Assembly (NCBI GenBank): GCA_964451605.1
Contig: CAYVJA010000003.1
Span: 18,033 to 82,032, forward strand
DNA from: JAQVSH01 sp964451605
GTDB taxonomy: Bacteria; Bacteroidota; Bacteroidia; Bacteroidales; UBA4181
Reading direction: 5' to 3'
DNA length: 64,000 bases
The translations under genes and the position numbers were made by a program. The notes under the pieces are model-generated. The model was given only the letters and a program-made list of their open reading frames with translations, was not told where the DNA came from and made no database searches. Shown here in pieces: positions 7,363-16,257 of the stretch. How positions within the stretch are numbered: the stretch's first letter is position 1; each line of letters starts with the position of its first letter.

Positions 7363-9777
7363 TTTCGGTTTTGCGTATCGTCGCCTCCGTACAGAAGTAA
7401 TCCATATCCCCGAAACGGCCAACAGGAGCAGGGGAGCGGCCAGATGAAACGCTCTCCAGAAACCGCGCTCTTTCTCCATTCTCAGCGGATTTACCGGGTA
7501 ACTGGCAAAGTTTCTGTTTCGCAGGCGGGCCAGTTCCGGCTCATCGGCCAGGTAATAGACATATCGGGTAATCAACTCCCGGTTTCCAAACCACTGCCGT
7601 GTTGCCTCATCGTAACCCAGAGGGGCAACCATCGGGCCTGAAGCTCCCGGTTTTACCTCATTCCGGATGATATCGGCATCGGAAATCACTATCATCCGTG
7701 TGGGTTTACTTTTGGTTATCGGTTTTCCTCCGTCAATATGGGGTTGATTGTTCCGGAAAAGGGAGGGAAACTCTCCTTCCAAAAGCACTGCCACCGGATA
7801 ACTATTTCCTCCTTCGCCCCGGGGCAGGATATTGTCGTCTAAAACAATCTGAGCCGGTGTTTTAAGTAACGTACCTGCCTGCGAAGAGGAGAGCAGAACA
7901 TGTTTTTGCACCTCGCTGTTGCCCCCCACAGTGTCGATAGGGCTGGCATACCGTGCCAAAATCAGCCCAATGTTTCTGGCCAGGAAATGGGAGCCTCCTG
8001 TCGAAAGTAAAGGCCAGAAGGGCCAGGCAATCGGAGTCAGTTTCGATATCCCGTTGTTTCCTTTTCGGCTCACCACCATCAAACCGCACTGACGGTCGAG
8101 TATCAGCGACGGAACAATTCGTACTCCATAGGTAAAGAGAAGATCATCGGTACTCCGGTCGGAAGCATAGGCCAGGGTTCGGCCGGTAACCAGAGAATCC
8201 GTCTCAACCGTGACACCGTCGGCCAGCCAGAGCAGGGTTCCACCCTGCATCAGATAGCCGTCTATGGCCCGTTTATGCGACTCCGGCAGAGGTTCACGAG
8301 GCCCGGCTACAATCACCACCTTATAGGGCGACAACAAACCGGGATCTTCTCCTGCCGAACCCCTGTCGATCTGAAAGCGGCGGGAGAGTTCGCGCGAAAT
8401 ATCGTCAGTTTCCCAGGCATTCCACTCGCCGTGTCCTTCCAGAAAGGCTATCTTCTCGGTCTCCTCTTGTTGCAGGGTGCGCAGTGCCGAGATAAATTCG
8501 TACTCCAGCATCTCGACGGCCGCATGCAGCGGATCGTCCATTGAGACCCGGCTGCTTTGTTGCAACAGGTTCACAGCTATTGCTCCCCGCTTTCCTTCAA
8601 GATAAAGGCCGGCAAAGATGGAGACCCTCTTAACGCTTCCCTGACGGGACTGCTCCTCCACGTCGAAAGGGATAAACCCCTTCTCCATCCAGTATTGGCT
8701 CTTCTCTTCCCGCTCCTTCACCGACATCGATGCCCAATCAATCCGGTTTACTACCCATTTTCGGGCTGAATAGTGGTTGCACTCCCAAAGAAACTCTTCC
8801 GTCTCGCGCTGTAATCGCGAAAATTCTGCAGGCAACTCACCATTCAGGAGCAGGGTTACCCTGAGGGGCTCGTCGACATCCGACAGCACCCTTTGTGAAT
8901 ATTCGGAGAGCGAAAATCGCTGTCCCGAGGTAAGATCTATCCTCACATAATAATAGCGAGATCCGATTATCAGCAGAATGAGCAGACTAGCCTGTAACAA
9001 GAGCCGATAATTGGCCCTTCTTTGTGCGCTTCCCGATAAGGCATCGCCTCCGTGGCGAAGAAAAAGTATCCGGTGGCCCAGTACCAGAAAGAGCCCGGCC
9101 ACTCCCAAACAATAGAGCAAATCGCGGCTGTCGAACACACCCCTCCGGATGGAGTGATAGTGTGCCTGGATACCCAGCTCTTGCCAGAAGAGGGGTGCGT
9201 TGGCAAAAGAGGTGGCCATGGCAATCCATTCGAACCCCTGATACAGAAAGAGCGAGAGGAGAAGCGCCGTTAAAAAGGCCACTATCTGATTGTCGGTGAG
9301 GGTCGACGAAAATATGGCAATGGCTGTGTAGAGCGTGCCGAGCATCAGCAGACCTGCAACTCCACCCCAAACAGCTCCCCAGTCGAGATGCCCGGGCACA
9401 GAAGAGAGGTGGGCCAGGGTGAAAATATAAAGGGGAACCACCAACAGAGAGAGGGCCAACAGGGAGAGTACCCCGAAAAACTTGCCCAGAATCAGTTGGA
9501 AGTCAGACAGGGGTTGGGCGTAGAGGATGGCCAGGGTTCCGCTCCGCTTCTCCTCCGAAAAACTGCGCATAGCAATGGCCGGTACCAGAAAAAGGAAGAG
9601 CCAGGGGGCCATCAGAAAGAGCGGGTCGGGCGTTGCATACCGCTGTTCTGCCATATTGAGCGGGCCCGGAAGAATCCAAAGAAAAAGCGCCGTAGCAAGC
9701 GCGAAGATGGCAAGTACCAGATAACCTGCAAGAGACGAAAAAAACGATCGGATCTCCTTACTACACAAAAACCACAT
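7354..9777 (-). CDS. gldFG: GldF-GldG fusion: ABC-2 permease joined to a Gldg-family auxiliary domain
   Basis: The first 240 residues or so are an ABC-2 type permease of the GldF kind, with about six membrane segments and the RSFSEEKRSGTLAILYAQPLS loop after the second. From about residue 265 the protein is GldG-like: a membrane segment, the RIDLTSGQRFSLSEYSQRVL start typical of GldG, a long extracytoplasmic part, and a final membrane helix near residue 780. In Flavobacterium GldF and GldG are separate proteins that work with the ATPase GldA in gliding. Here they are one 807-residue chain, and no ATPase gene is adjacent. The substrate and a role in motility are not shown by the sequence. Confidence 0.88.
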   Translation of the reverse strand: MWFLCSKEIRSFFSSLAGYLVLAIFALATALFLWILPGPLNMAEQRYATPDPLFLMAPWLFLFLVPAIAMRSFSEEKRSGTLAILYAQPLSDFQLILGKFFGVLSLLALSLLVVPLYIFTLAHLSSVPGHLDWGAVWGGVAGLLMLGTLYTAIAIFSSTLTDNQIVAFLTALLLSLFLYQGFEWIAMATSFANAPLFWQELGIQAHYHSIRRGVFDSRDLLYCLGVAGLFLVLGHRILFLRHGGDALSGSAQRRANYRLLLQASLLILLIIGSRYYYVRIDLTSGQRFSLSEYSQRVLSDVDEPLRVTLLLNGELPAEFSRLQRETEEFLWECNHYSARKWVVNRIDWASMSVKEREEKSQYWMEKGFIPFDVEEQSRQGSVKRVSIFAGLYLEGKRGAIAVNLLQQSSRVSMDDPLHAAVEMLEYEFISALRTLQQEETEKIAFLEGHGEWNAWETDDISRELSRRFQIDRGSAGEDPGLLSPYKVVIVAGPREPLPESHKRAIDGYLMQGGTLLWLADGVTVETDSLVTGRTLAYASDRSTDDLLFTYGVRIVPSLILDRQCGLMVVSRKGNNGISKLTPIAWPFWPLLSTGGSHFLARNIGLILARYASPIDTVGGNSEVQKHVLLSSSQAGTLLKTPAQIVLDDNILPRGEGGNSYPVAVLLEGEFPSLFRNNQPHIDGGKPITKSKPTRMIVISDADIIRNEVKPGASGPMVAPLGYDEATRQWFGNRELITRYVYYLADEPELARLRNRNFASYPVNPLRMEKERGFWRAFHLAAPLLLLAVSGIWITSVRRRRYAKPKLP

Positions 9778-9797
9778 AGGGTGCTTATCTTATAGGG

Positions 9798-9805
9798 CAA
9801 TGTTA
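9798..9805 (-). promoter_or_regulatory. Possible -7 element for gldFG
   Basis: The reverse strand reads TAACATTG, one mismatch from TAnnTTTG, 20 bases upstream of the gldFG ATG at 9777. No convincing TTTG was found at the expected distance, so this is a weak call. Confidence 0.35.
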
Positions 9806-9837
9806 CGCATTTTACCGCGGAAATGAAAAAAAGATGG

Positions 9838-9845
9838 CATCTTTG
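9838..9845 (+). promoter_or_regulatory. Possible -7 element for the HD-domain gene
   Basis: CATCTTTG, one mismatch from TAnnTTTG, lies 24 bases before the ATG at 9870. It argues against the in-frame ATG at 9834, which would be upstream of the promoter. Confidence 0.45.
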
Positions 9846-9869
9846 CCGATGTACAACCCTTGTTGCCTC

Positions 9870-11099
9870 ATGTCCACGTTGCCTTACAAACCTAAAATTG
9901 TGAACGATCCGGTGCACGGCTTCATGCGCATCCCTACAGCGCTCTGCCTCAGCCTGATTGAACACCCCTGGTTCCAGCGTCTTCGTTGGATCAGGCAACT
10001 CGGACTGGCCCATTTTGTCTATCCGGGTGCACAGCACACCCGCTTCCAGCATGCCATTGGTGCCATGCACCTGATGGATCAGGTAATCGACGTACTGCGC
10101 AGTAAAGGGTGTGATATCAACGACGCTGAGGCCGAAGCGGTAATGGTGGCCATTCTGCTGCACGACATTGGTCACGGGCCCTTCTCGCATGCACTCGAAA
10201 CCTCGATTGTTACCGGATACAGCCACGAATCCCTTTCGCTGCTCTTTATGGAGGCGCTCAACGAAGAGACCGGAGGCCGCCTCTCCCTCGCTATAGATAT
10301 TTTCACCAACCGGTATCCTAAGCGATTTTTGCACCAGCTGGTTTCGGGTCAGTTAGATATGGACCGTCTCGACTACCTGAAACGCGACAGCTTTTTTACC
10401 GGTGTGGTGGAGGGGGTAGTCAGTTCGGACCGCATCCTGAAGATGCTCACGGTCTGCTACGACGAACTGGCCGTCGAAGCCAAAGGGATCTACTCTATCG
10501 AGAAATTTCTGATTGCCCGTCGGTTGATGTACTGGCAGGTCTACTATCACAAAACGGCCGTATCGGCCGAGATGTTACTCATCCGGATTCTCGAGCGGGC
10601 CCGCCTGCTGGCAGGAGAGGGAGAGAAACTCTTTGCCACACCGGCGCTCAGTTTCTTTCTGAACGGTCCTGAGGAGGGTTCGGCGGCTCAACCGCTGCGC
10701 CTCTACGCTGCCCTTTCGGACGACGATATCCTGGTTTCGGTTAAAGCATGGGTTCAGCACCCCGACAAGGTGCTTTCGCTGCTATGCTCGGCTTTTATGT
10801 CGAGAAAGCTCTTCCGGACCGAAATCCAGACCAACCCCTTCGATGAGGAAATCCTGGCCAGGCGGAGGAAAACCATTTCAGCAGCCTATGCAATCCCTCT
10901 CAAAGAGGCAGAGTACTTTGTTTTTCAGGGTCGGATCGAAAACCATGCCTACGATCCCGACTCTGCGCAAATTCTGATTCAGATGAAAGATGGCTCCCTT
11001 GCCGACATCTATGAGGTGTCCGACATGGAAAACCTTGCCGGATTGGCGAAAATGGTAGAGAAGCATTACCTGTGCTACCCCAAAGAGGGAAATTTCTAA
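9870..11099 (+). CDS. HD-superfamily phosphohydrolase (dGTPase-like)
   Basis: A 409-residue protein of the HD metal-dependent phosphohydrolase family. The N-terminal part has IVNDPVHGF, the QRLRWIRQLGLAHFVYPGA segment and a TRFQHAIGAMHL histidine. The central HD pair is in LLHDIGHGPFSHALE, followed by DMDRLDYLKRDSFFTGV, which is typical of this group. Relatives act on nucleoside triphosphates such as dGTP or on (p)ppGpp-like substrates; the substrate here is unknown. The ATG at 9870 is preferred to 9834 or 9849 on promoter position and homologue length. It lies directly upstream of lpxD, a conserved arrangement in Bacteroidales, but lpxD has its own promoter. Confidence 0.88.
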   Translation: MSTLPYKPKIVNDPVHGFMRIPTALCLSLIEHPWFQRLRWIRQLGLAHFVYPGAQHTRFQHAIGAMHLMDQVIDVLRSKGCDINDAEAEAVMVAILLHDIGHGPFSHALETSIVTGYSHESLSLLFMEALNEETGGRLSLAIDIFTNRYPKRFLHQLVSGQLDMDRLDYLKRDSFFTGVVEGVVSSDRILKMLTVCYDELAVEAKGIYSIEKFLIARRLMYWQVYYHKTAVSAEMLLIRILERARLLAGEGEKLFATPALSFFLNGPEEGSAAQPLRLYAALSDDDILVSVKAWVQHPDKVLSLLCSAFMSRKLFRTEIQTNPFDEEILARRRKTISAAYAIPLKEAEYFVFQGRIENHAYDPDSAQILIQMKDGSLADIYEVSDMENLAGLAKMVEKHYLCYPKEGNF

Positions 11100-11111
11100 G
11101 AAATAAATTTT

Positions 11112-11119
11112 TACCTTTG
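11112..11119 (+). promoter_or_regulatory. Promoter -7 element for the lpx operon
   Basis: TACCTTTG lies 19 bases upstream of the lpxD ATG at 11139 and 13 bases after the HD gene stop. No TTTG is seen at the ideal distance. It fixes the start of lpxD at 11139 and suggests a leader under 20 bases. Confidence 0.65.
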
Positions 11120-11138
11120 CCCAAATTTGTTTTTTTCA

Positions 11139-12164
11139 ATGGAATTCACTGCCAAAATGATTGCCGATGTGCTGCAGGGCCAGGTCGAGGGCAACCCTCA
11201 GACAACCGTTAGCGGCATATCAAAAATTGAGGAGGGAAAGCCCGGCACGCTCTGTTTTCTGTCGAACCCCAAATACGAAAAATACCTCTATACTACCGGG
11301 GCTTCTATCGTGCTGGTATCTAAGAGTCTTGTGCTGTCCGAACCTGTTTCTGCAACCCTTGTCCGGGTAGAGGATCCCTACCAGTCGCTGGCAGTATTGC
11401 TCGAGTTGTATGAATCGACAAGGCCCCGCGAAACCGGTATCGATCCACAGGTAAGCATTGCCGAATCGGCTAAGATTGGCGAGAATCCCTATATCGGCGC
11501 TTTTGCCTGCATAGGCAAAAACGTGCAGATTGGTGACAGGGTCAGAATTTTTCCCCAGGTAGTCCTGGGCGATGGGGTGGTTATAGGTAATGACACCACC
11601 CTCTATGCAGGAGTGAAAGTCTATGCCGGATGCCGTATTGGTAACCAGTGTATTATACACGCCGGGGCAGTAATCGGCGCCGACGGCTTTGGTTTTGCCC
11701 CGCACGATGGCGTCTATAAGAAGATTCCCCAGATCGGGAATGTGGTAATTGAAGATCAGGTCGAGATAGGCGCCAATACCTGTATTGATTGCGCCACAAT
11801 GGGTTCCACCCGTATCCGGAAAGGCACCAAACTTGATAATCTGATTCAGATAGCTCACAACGTCGAGGTGGGCGAACACACCGTCATCGCGTCGCAAACC
11901 GGTATTTCCGGATCTACCCGTGTTGGAAGCCACTGTATGTTTGGTGGCCAGGTGGGCGTTGCAGGCCATGCCGTTGTAGGCGATAACGTGAATGTCGGAG
12001 CCCAGTCGGGCATTATGGGCAATGTAGAGTCGGGCCAGAATGTTATGGGTTCGCCGGCCTTTTCCCTGCGCGACTATCTCCGTTCAGCCGCAATCTTCCG
12101 TCGTTTGCCGGACTTCCGTACCCGCCTGGATGACCTCGAAAAACAGATCAAAAAACTTTTGTAA
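11139..12164 (+). CDS. lpxD: UDP-3-O-(3-hydroxyacyl)glucosamine N-acyltransferase
   Basis: Third enzyme of lipid A synthesis; it transfers a second hydroxyacyl chain from acyl carrier protein to UDP-3-O-acylglucosamine. The 341 residues comprise an N-terminal uridine-binding domain, a long run of hexapeptide repeats forming the left-handed beta helix, and a C-terminal helical tail. The general-base histidine is expected in QIAHNVEVGEHTV. The ATG at 11139 follows the promoter directly. It begins the lpxD-lpxC/fabZ-lpxA cluster with short spacings. Confidence 0.97.
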   Translation: MEFTAKMIADVLQGQVEGNPQTTVSGISKIEEGKPGTLCFLSNPKYEKYLYTTGASIVLVSKSLVLSEPVSATLVRVEDPYQSLAVLLELYESTRPRETGIDPQVSIAESAKIGENPYIGAFACIGKNVQIGDRVRIFPQVVLGDGVVIGNDTTLYAGVKVYAGCRIGNQCIIHAGAVIGADGFGFAPHDGVYKKIPQIGNVVIEDQVEIGANTCIDCATMGSTRIRKGTKLDNLIQIAHNVEVGEHTVIASQTGISGSTRVGSHCMFGGQVGVAGHAVVGDNVNVGAQSGIMGNVESGQNVMGSPAFSLRDYLRSAAIFRRLPDFRTRLDDLEKQIKKLL

Positions 12165-12179
12165 CCTTACCCAGATTCA

Positions 12180-13580
12180 ATGATAGCAAGACAACAACAA
12201 ACCATTGGAAAACCTGTCTCAGTAACCGGAAAGGGGCTGCATACCGGTTTGCCTGTTACCCTCACGTTTCATCCGGCTCCGGTTAACCACGGATTTGTTT
12301 TTCGCAGAACCGATCTCGAATCGCAACCGCTCATCCATGCGTTGGCCGAAAATGTTACCGACACCTCCAGGGGAACCACACTGGTTGAAAACGGAGCCAA
12401 AGTCAGTACCATCGAGCATGTTCTGGCAGCCCTTTCTGGTTTGTCGGTCGACAATGTACTGATGGAGATCGACGGGTCTGAAGCGCCCATTATGGATGGC
12501 AGCTCTTCTTTACTTGTTAAAGCTCTTCTCGAGGCAGGCGTTGTTGAACAGGATGCACCCTGCGAATATTATGTAGTAAAGGAGCCTATCGAGTATCTCG
12601 AACCCGAAAGGGGCGTCAGCATCAGTATCTATCCGGCCAATCAGCTTAGCATTGATGTCATGATAGATTATAACTCGAAGGTGCTGGGCTGTCAATATGC
12701 TTCTCTTCCCTCAATCGACAAATTCGCCTCCGAAATTTCCATGTGCCGCACTTTTGTCTTCCTGCACGAGGTGGAGGCACTCTTTAAACACAATCTGATA
12801 AAGGGTGGCGATTTGCAGAATGCCATAGTGATTGCCGAAAAGCCCATGGAGCCTTCCGAACTGACTCACCTGGCCGAACTATTTAATATGACCAATCTTC
12901 GGGTGAAGCCCGAAGGGGTGCTTAACAATCTGGAGCTTCATCACAACAACGAACCTGCCCGTCATAAACTGCTCGACATGGTAGGCGATCTCTCTTTGAT
13001 CGGGATGCCCATTGTGGGTCGTGTTGTGGCAAAACGTCCGGGCCATCTGGCCAATACCGAGCTGGCCAAAATGGTGCGCCAGATCATCCGTAAAGAGGCT
13101 GCCAAGGCGCGGATTCCTGTGTACGATCCGATGAAGCCCCCTGTCTACGACATCAATGCAATCAAGGCCATTTTGCCGCATCGTATTCCTATGCTCCTGG
13201 TCGACAAAATTATTCATCTCGATGAAAGATCAGTGATTGGGGTGAAGAATGTAACCATGAACGAACCCTTCTTCTCGGGCCATTTCCCCGACGAACCGGT
13301 GATGCCCGGGGTACTTCAGATTGAGGCTATGGCCCAGGTGGGTGGAATCCTTGCTCTGAGCACCGTTCCCGATCCTGAAAATTACTCCACCTACTTCCTG
13401 AAAATCGACAAGGTGAAGTTTAAACGTAAAGTGGTTCCCGGCGACACATTGATTCTCAAACTGGAACTTACCGAAGATATTCGCAGAGGCATTGTGATTA
13501 TGTTTGGACAGGCCTATGTGGGTGAGACCCTGGTCTCGGAGGGAGAACTGATGGCACAAATTGCACGAAACAGAGTATAA
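12180..13580 (+). CDS. lpxC-fabZ: Bifunctional UDP-3-O-acyl-GlcNAc deacetylase / 3-hydroxyacyl-ACP dehydratase
   Basis: A fusion of two enzymes that share a substrate pool. Residues 1 to about 310 are LpxC, the committed zinc deacetylase of lipid A synthesis. Zinc-ligand histidine appears in STIEHVLAAL, and the other ligands in ARHKLLDMVGDL; the catalytic histidine is expected in RPGHLANTELA. From about residue 320 the protein is FabZ, the dehydratase of fatty acid elongation, with the catalytic histidine in FFSGHFPDEP and the glutamate in MPGVLQIEAMAQ. The fusion is standard in Bacteroidota. The gene starts 15 bases after lpxD. Confidence 0.97.
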   Translation: MIARQQQTIGKPVSVTGKGLHTGLPVTLTFHPAPVNHGFVFRRTDLESQPLIHALAENVTDTSRGTTLVENGAKVSTIEHVLAALSGLSVDNVLMEIDGSEAPIMDGSSSLLVKALLEAGVVEQDAPCEYYVVKEPIEYLEPERGVSISIYPANQLSIDVMIDYNSKVLGCQYASLPSIDKFASEISMCRTFVFLHEVEALFKHNLIKGGDLQNAIVIAEKPMEPSELTHLAELFNMTNLRVKPEGVLNNLELHHNNEPARHKLLDMVGDLSLIGMPIVGRVVAKRPGHLANTELAKMVRQIIRKEAAKARIPVYDPMKPPVYDINAIKAILPHRIPMLLVDKIIHLDERSVIGVKNVTMNEPFFSGHFPDEPVMPGVLQIEAMAQVGGILALSTVPDPENYSTYFLKIDKVKFKRKVVPGDTLILKLELTEDIRRGIVIMFGQAYVGETLVSEGELMAQIARNRV

Positions 13581-13592
13581 TTAATTGATCTT

Positions 13593-14378
13593 ATGAATAT
13601 ACATCCCCTTTCAGTTGTCCATCCCGATGCAAAACTCGGTGAAAATGTAGTGGTTGAGCCTTTTGCTAATATCTCGGCCGATGTACAGATTGGCAACAAT
13701 TGTTGGATCGGTTCAGGTGCTGTCATTATGGACGGAGCCCGCATTGGGAACGAATGCCGTATCTTTCCCGGAGCCGTAATCGCCGGCATTCCCCAGGATC
13801 TCAAATTTCAGGGAGAATACTCTCTTGCCCAGATTGGCGATCGTACTACCGTTCGCGAGAGTGCAACCGTGAATCGCGGCTCTGCCTCAAAAGGAACCAC
13901 CGTTGTTGGCAGCGACTGTCTGCTTATGGCCTATACCCATGTTGCACACGACTGTGTTGTGGGCAACCATTGTATTTTGGTGAACTACTCCGCCATTGCC
14001 GGAGAGGTGAGCCTCGGCGATTGGACTATTCTCGGCGGTGGAACCATGATTCACCAATTTGTTAAAGTGGGCGAGCATGTAATGTTCCGCGGCGGATCGC
14101 TGGTGGGGAAAGATGTTCCTCCTTACATCATTGCCGGCCGCGAACCTCTGGCCTATTGCGGCCTCAATACCGTCGGACTTCGTCGGAGAGGTTTTGGTAA
14201 CGACAAAATCAACGAGATTCAGGATATCTACCGTGTCCTGTTCAACCAGGGCATGAACTATGCCGATGCAGTCCGTTTTATTGAAGACAATTTCGATGCC
14301 ACCGAAGAGCGGAATGTCATCATCGAATTTGTTCGCTCCTCAAAGCGAGGCATTTTGAAAGGATTACTCGACGACTAA
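13593..14378 (+). CDS. lpxA: Acyl-ACP--UDP-N-acetylglucosamine O-acyltransferase
   Basis: First enzyme of lipid A synthesis, adding a 3-hydroxyacyl chain to UDP-GlcNAc. The 261 residues start with MNIHPLSVVHPDAKLGENV and run through hexapeptide repeats of the beta helix. The catalytic histidine is expected in the YTHVAHDCVVGNHC segment. A helical C-terminal domain follows. It sits 12 bases after lpxC-fabZ, so the first three lipid A steps are co-expressed. Confidence 0.97.
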   Translation: MNIHPLSVVHPDAKLGENVVVEPFANISADVQIGNNCWIGSGAVIMDGARIGNECRIFPGAVIAGIPQDLKFQGEYSLAQIGDRTTVRESATVNRGSASKGTTVVGSDCLLMAYTHVAHDCVVGNHCILVNYSAIAGEVSLGDWTILGGGTMIHQFVKVGEHVMFRGGSLVGKDVPPYIIAGREPLAYCGLNTVGLRRRGFGNDKINEIQDIYRVLFNQGMNYADAVRFIEDNFDATEERNVIIEFVRSSKRGILKGLLDD

Positions 14379-14396
14379 CTTTCAAGGGGAAATTCT

Positions 14397-14948
14397 ATGA
14401 TTAGCGGAGGCGAAATCTTTGTTGTATTACTGTTTGTGCTCATCCTTTTCGGGGCCGATAAAATTCCGGAACTGGCCAAGGGATTGGGGAAGGGGGTTCG
14501 TGAGTTCAAAAAGGCCTCCGAAGAGATTCAGCGCGAGATTGCTTCAACGGATGGGGGTATCCTTTCGGATGTGCGTAAAGACCTGAACGAAATACAAACC
14601 AATCTTACCCAGACCCTCGAGAGTGAGGCCGTAAATCCTGCGGCCGATCTGGCCGATGCTGTGAACGAGGCAGGTTCGGATATCCCTCAATATGAGGAGG
14701 GCACGGCTATTGCCGGGGTTAATACCGGGTACGATGCTCCTTTATCGCAATCGGAGCCGCCCTCTTCTCCACTGGTACCGGAAGAGACGGTTGTGCAGGA
14801 TAGATCCACGGTGGCGCAGGATGAGCCGCTGATGGAAGATTTTTATTACAAACAACCCACGGTGTATAATCAACCTGCGGGATCAGTGAGTCCGGCATCC
14901 CATCAGACATCTCATCCGGAAACCTCCGGAGAAGCTCAGGGAGCTTAA
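14397..14948 (+). CDS. tatA: Twin-arginine translocase TatA/TatE family protein
   Basis: A 183-residue protein with the TatA layout. A short N-terminal membrane helix (FVVLLFVLILFG) is followed by the Phe-Gly hinge, and the amphipathic helix starts DKIPELAKGLGKGVREFKKA. The rest, about 130 residues, is an acidic Pro/Ser/Glu-rich tail, much longer than E. coli TatA (about 90 residues) and closer in size to TatB. TatA/B proteins form the pore that exports folded proteins with TatC. No tatC is in this window, so function depends on a copy elsewhere. AAGGGG lies about 8 bases upstream of the ATG. Confidence 0.85.
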   Translation: MISGGEIFVVLLFVLILFGADKIPELAKGLGKGVREFKKASEEIQREIASTDGGILSDVRKDLNEIQTNLTQTLESEAVNPAADLADAVNEAGSDIPQYEEGTAIAGVNTGYDAPLSQSEPPSSPLVPEETVVQDRSTVAQDEPLMEDFYYKQPTVYNQPAGSVSPASHQTSHPETSGEAQGA

Positions 14949-14960
14949 GCGCGTCGTGCT

Positions 14961-15647
14961 ATGATCAAAGCTGTTCAGATCTGCAAATCGTTTGGCTCAT
15001 TACAGGTGCTTAAGGGCATAGATGTAGCCATTCCTTCGCATGAGGTGGTCACTATTGTAGGGGCCAGCGGAGCCGGGAAAACCACCCTGTTGCAGATTCT
15101 GGGCACACTGATGCGCCCAGATTCGGGCGAAGTTTATATCGATGGCACCAAAGTGACGGGAATGGCACAAAAGAGCCTCGACAGGCTCAGGAATCGAAAA
15201 ATGGGTTTCGTATTTCAGTTTCACAACCTTTTCCCGGAATTTACAGCGTTGGAAAACGTATGCATTCCCGCCTGGATTGCCGGAATCGCAGCCGATGAAT
15301 CGCGTAAAAAGGCTGCCGAACTACTCGACTTTATGGGCCTCACCTCCCGGTTCGACCACAAACCCGGACAACTTTCCGGCGGCGAACAGCAACGGGTGGC
15401 AGTAGCCAGAGCCCTAATCAACAACCCGTTGGTGGTCTTTGCCGACGAACCGTCGGGCAACCTCGATCTGCACAACAAAGAGGAACTCCACAACCTCTTC
15501 TTCACCCTCTGTTCTCATTTTGGGCAAACCTTCGTGATAGTAACCCACGACGAACATCTGGCGGCAAAATCGCACCGCAAACTCACCATGCAGGACGGAC
15601 AAATTCTCTCCGAAGAGCAACCATTTGCGCGCGAAGCGCAGCACTAG
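14961..15647 (+). CDS. lolD: LolD-family ABC transporter ATP-binding protein
   Basis: ATPase of the MacB/LolD type, 228 residues. It has Walker A GASGAGKTT, a Q-loop in VFQFHNLFPEFTALENV, the signature LSGGEQQRVAVARAL, and Walker B VVFADEPSGNLD. LolD works with LolC/E to release lipoproteins from the inner membrane, but relatives drive other membrane exporters, and no permease gene is adjacent. It is the last gene of the lpx cluster. Its final residues (PFAREAQH) and TAG stop lie inside the GC-cap/octamer repeat at 15621-15662, so the C-terminus may have been altered by the repeat. Confidence 0.88.
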   Translation: MIKAVQICKSFGSLQVLKGIDVAIPSHEVVTIVGASGAGKTTLLQILGTLMRPDSGEVYIDGTKVTGMAQKSLDRLRNRKMGFVFQFHNLFPEFTALENVCIPAWIAGIAADESRKKAAELLDFMGLTSRFDHKPGQLSGGEQQRVAVARALINNPLVVFADEPSGNLDLHNKEELHNLFFTLCSHFGQTFVIVTHDEHLAAKSHRKLTMQDGQILSEEQPFAREAQH

Positions 15648-15662
15648 AGCATTAGAGCATTA
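15621..15662 (-). repeat. Octamer repeat locus A (reverse orientation)
   Basis: Read on the reverse strand: GCTCTAAT, GCTCTAGT, then a GC-rich cap (GCTGCGCTTCGCGCGC, then AAATGG). Two full octamers are at 15643-15658 with a partial one after. The lolD stop codon lies within the first octamer. It belongs to the same family as loci B to F. Confidence 0.8.
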
Positions 15663-15707
15663 AAAAAAGGCCATCGCATGATGAATTCATCAGCGATGGC
15701 CTTTTTT
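15662..15707. terminator. Bidirectional intrinsic terminator between lolD and rpmE2
   Basis: A nine-base stem (GGCCATCGC at 15669-15677 with GCGATGGCC at 15693-15701) encloses a further perfect palindrome, TGATGAATTCATCA. It has an A-run on the left and a T-run on the right, so it can stop transcription from both converging genes. Confidence 0.9.
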
Positions 15708-15775
15708 ACATTTTCCACGGAGTCCGATGCCGGACACAAAGTCGAAACAGTAAGATGGGCTCCCGGAACGGGAAT

Positions 15776-16030
15776 CTATTTCTTATTGTAGTTCTTGTAA
15801 CGGCTCATGAACTTGTCGACACGACCGGCGGTATCTACCAGCTTCATCTTGCCGGTATAGAACGGATGCGACGTGTTGGAGATTTCAAGCTTGATCAACG
15901 GGTATTCAACTCCGTCGATATCAATGGTTTCTCTGGATGCAGCGGTCGAGCGGGTGATGAAGGTATGGTCGTTCGACATGTCCTTGAATGCCACCAATCT
16001 GTAGTTTTTCGGATGCAGGTCCTTTTTCAT
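15776..16030 (-). CDS. rpmE2: 50S ribosomal protein L31, type B
   Basis: The 84 residues start with MKKDLHPKNYRLVAFKDMSN and contain the HPFYTG motif conserved in L31. The CxxC zinc-binding pairs of the type A protein are missing, which defines the zinc-independent type B form. It is monocistronic, with a strong promoter (16073-16103), a leader of about 40 bases and a terminator downstream. Confidence 0.97.
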   Translation of the reverse strand: MKKDLHPKNYRLVAFKDMSNDHTFITRSTAASRETIDIDGVEYPLIKLEISNTSHPFYTGKMKLVDTAGRVDKFMSRYKNYNKK

Positions 16031-16072
16031 TGCGGTTAAGCCTTAAGAGATTCTATTTTCACAAATGGTCTG

Positions 16073-16103
16073 CAAAGGTACAGTTTGTTAGGAAATAACC
16101 AAA
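16073..16103 (-). promoter_or_regulatory. Promoter of rpmE2
   Basis: On the reverse strand TTTG (16100-16103) is followed after exactly 19 bases by TACCTTTG (16073-16080), a complete Bacteroidetes promoter. Confidence 0.8.
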
Positions 16104-16257
16104 AGATTCTTTGCATTTTATTCGATATATACTTCTGGTCTGAGCCACTTAGTTAAGAGGCACATGCCTCCCGCTCTGTGCAAAAATAGTAAATGTTTCC
16201 CTTGGAGAGTTCATCCGAATTTTCCACCTTTAGAAAATAGTTACTAACTCGCTATTC

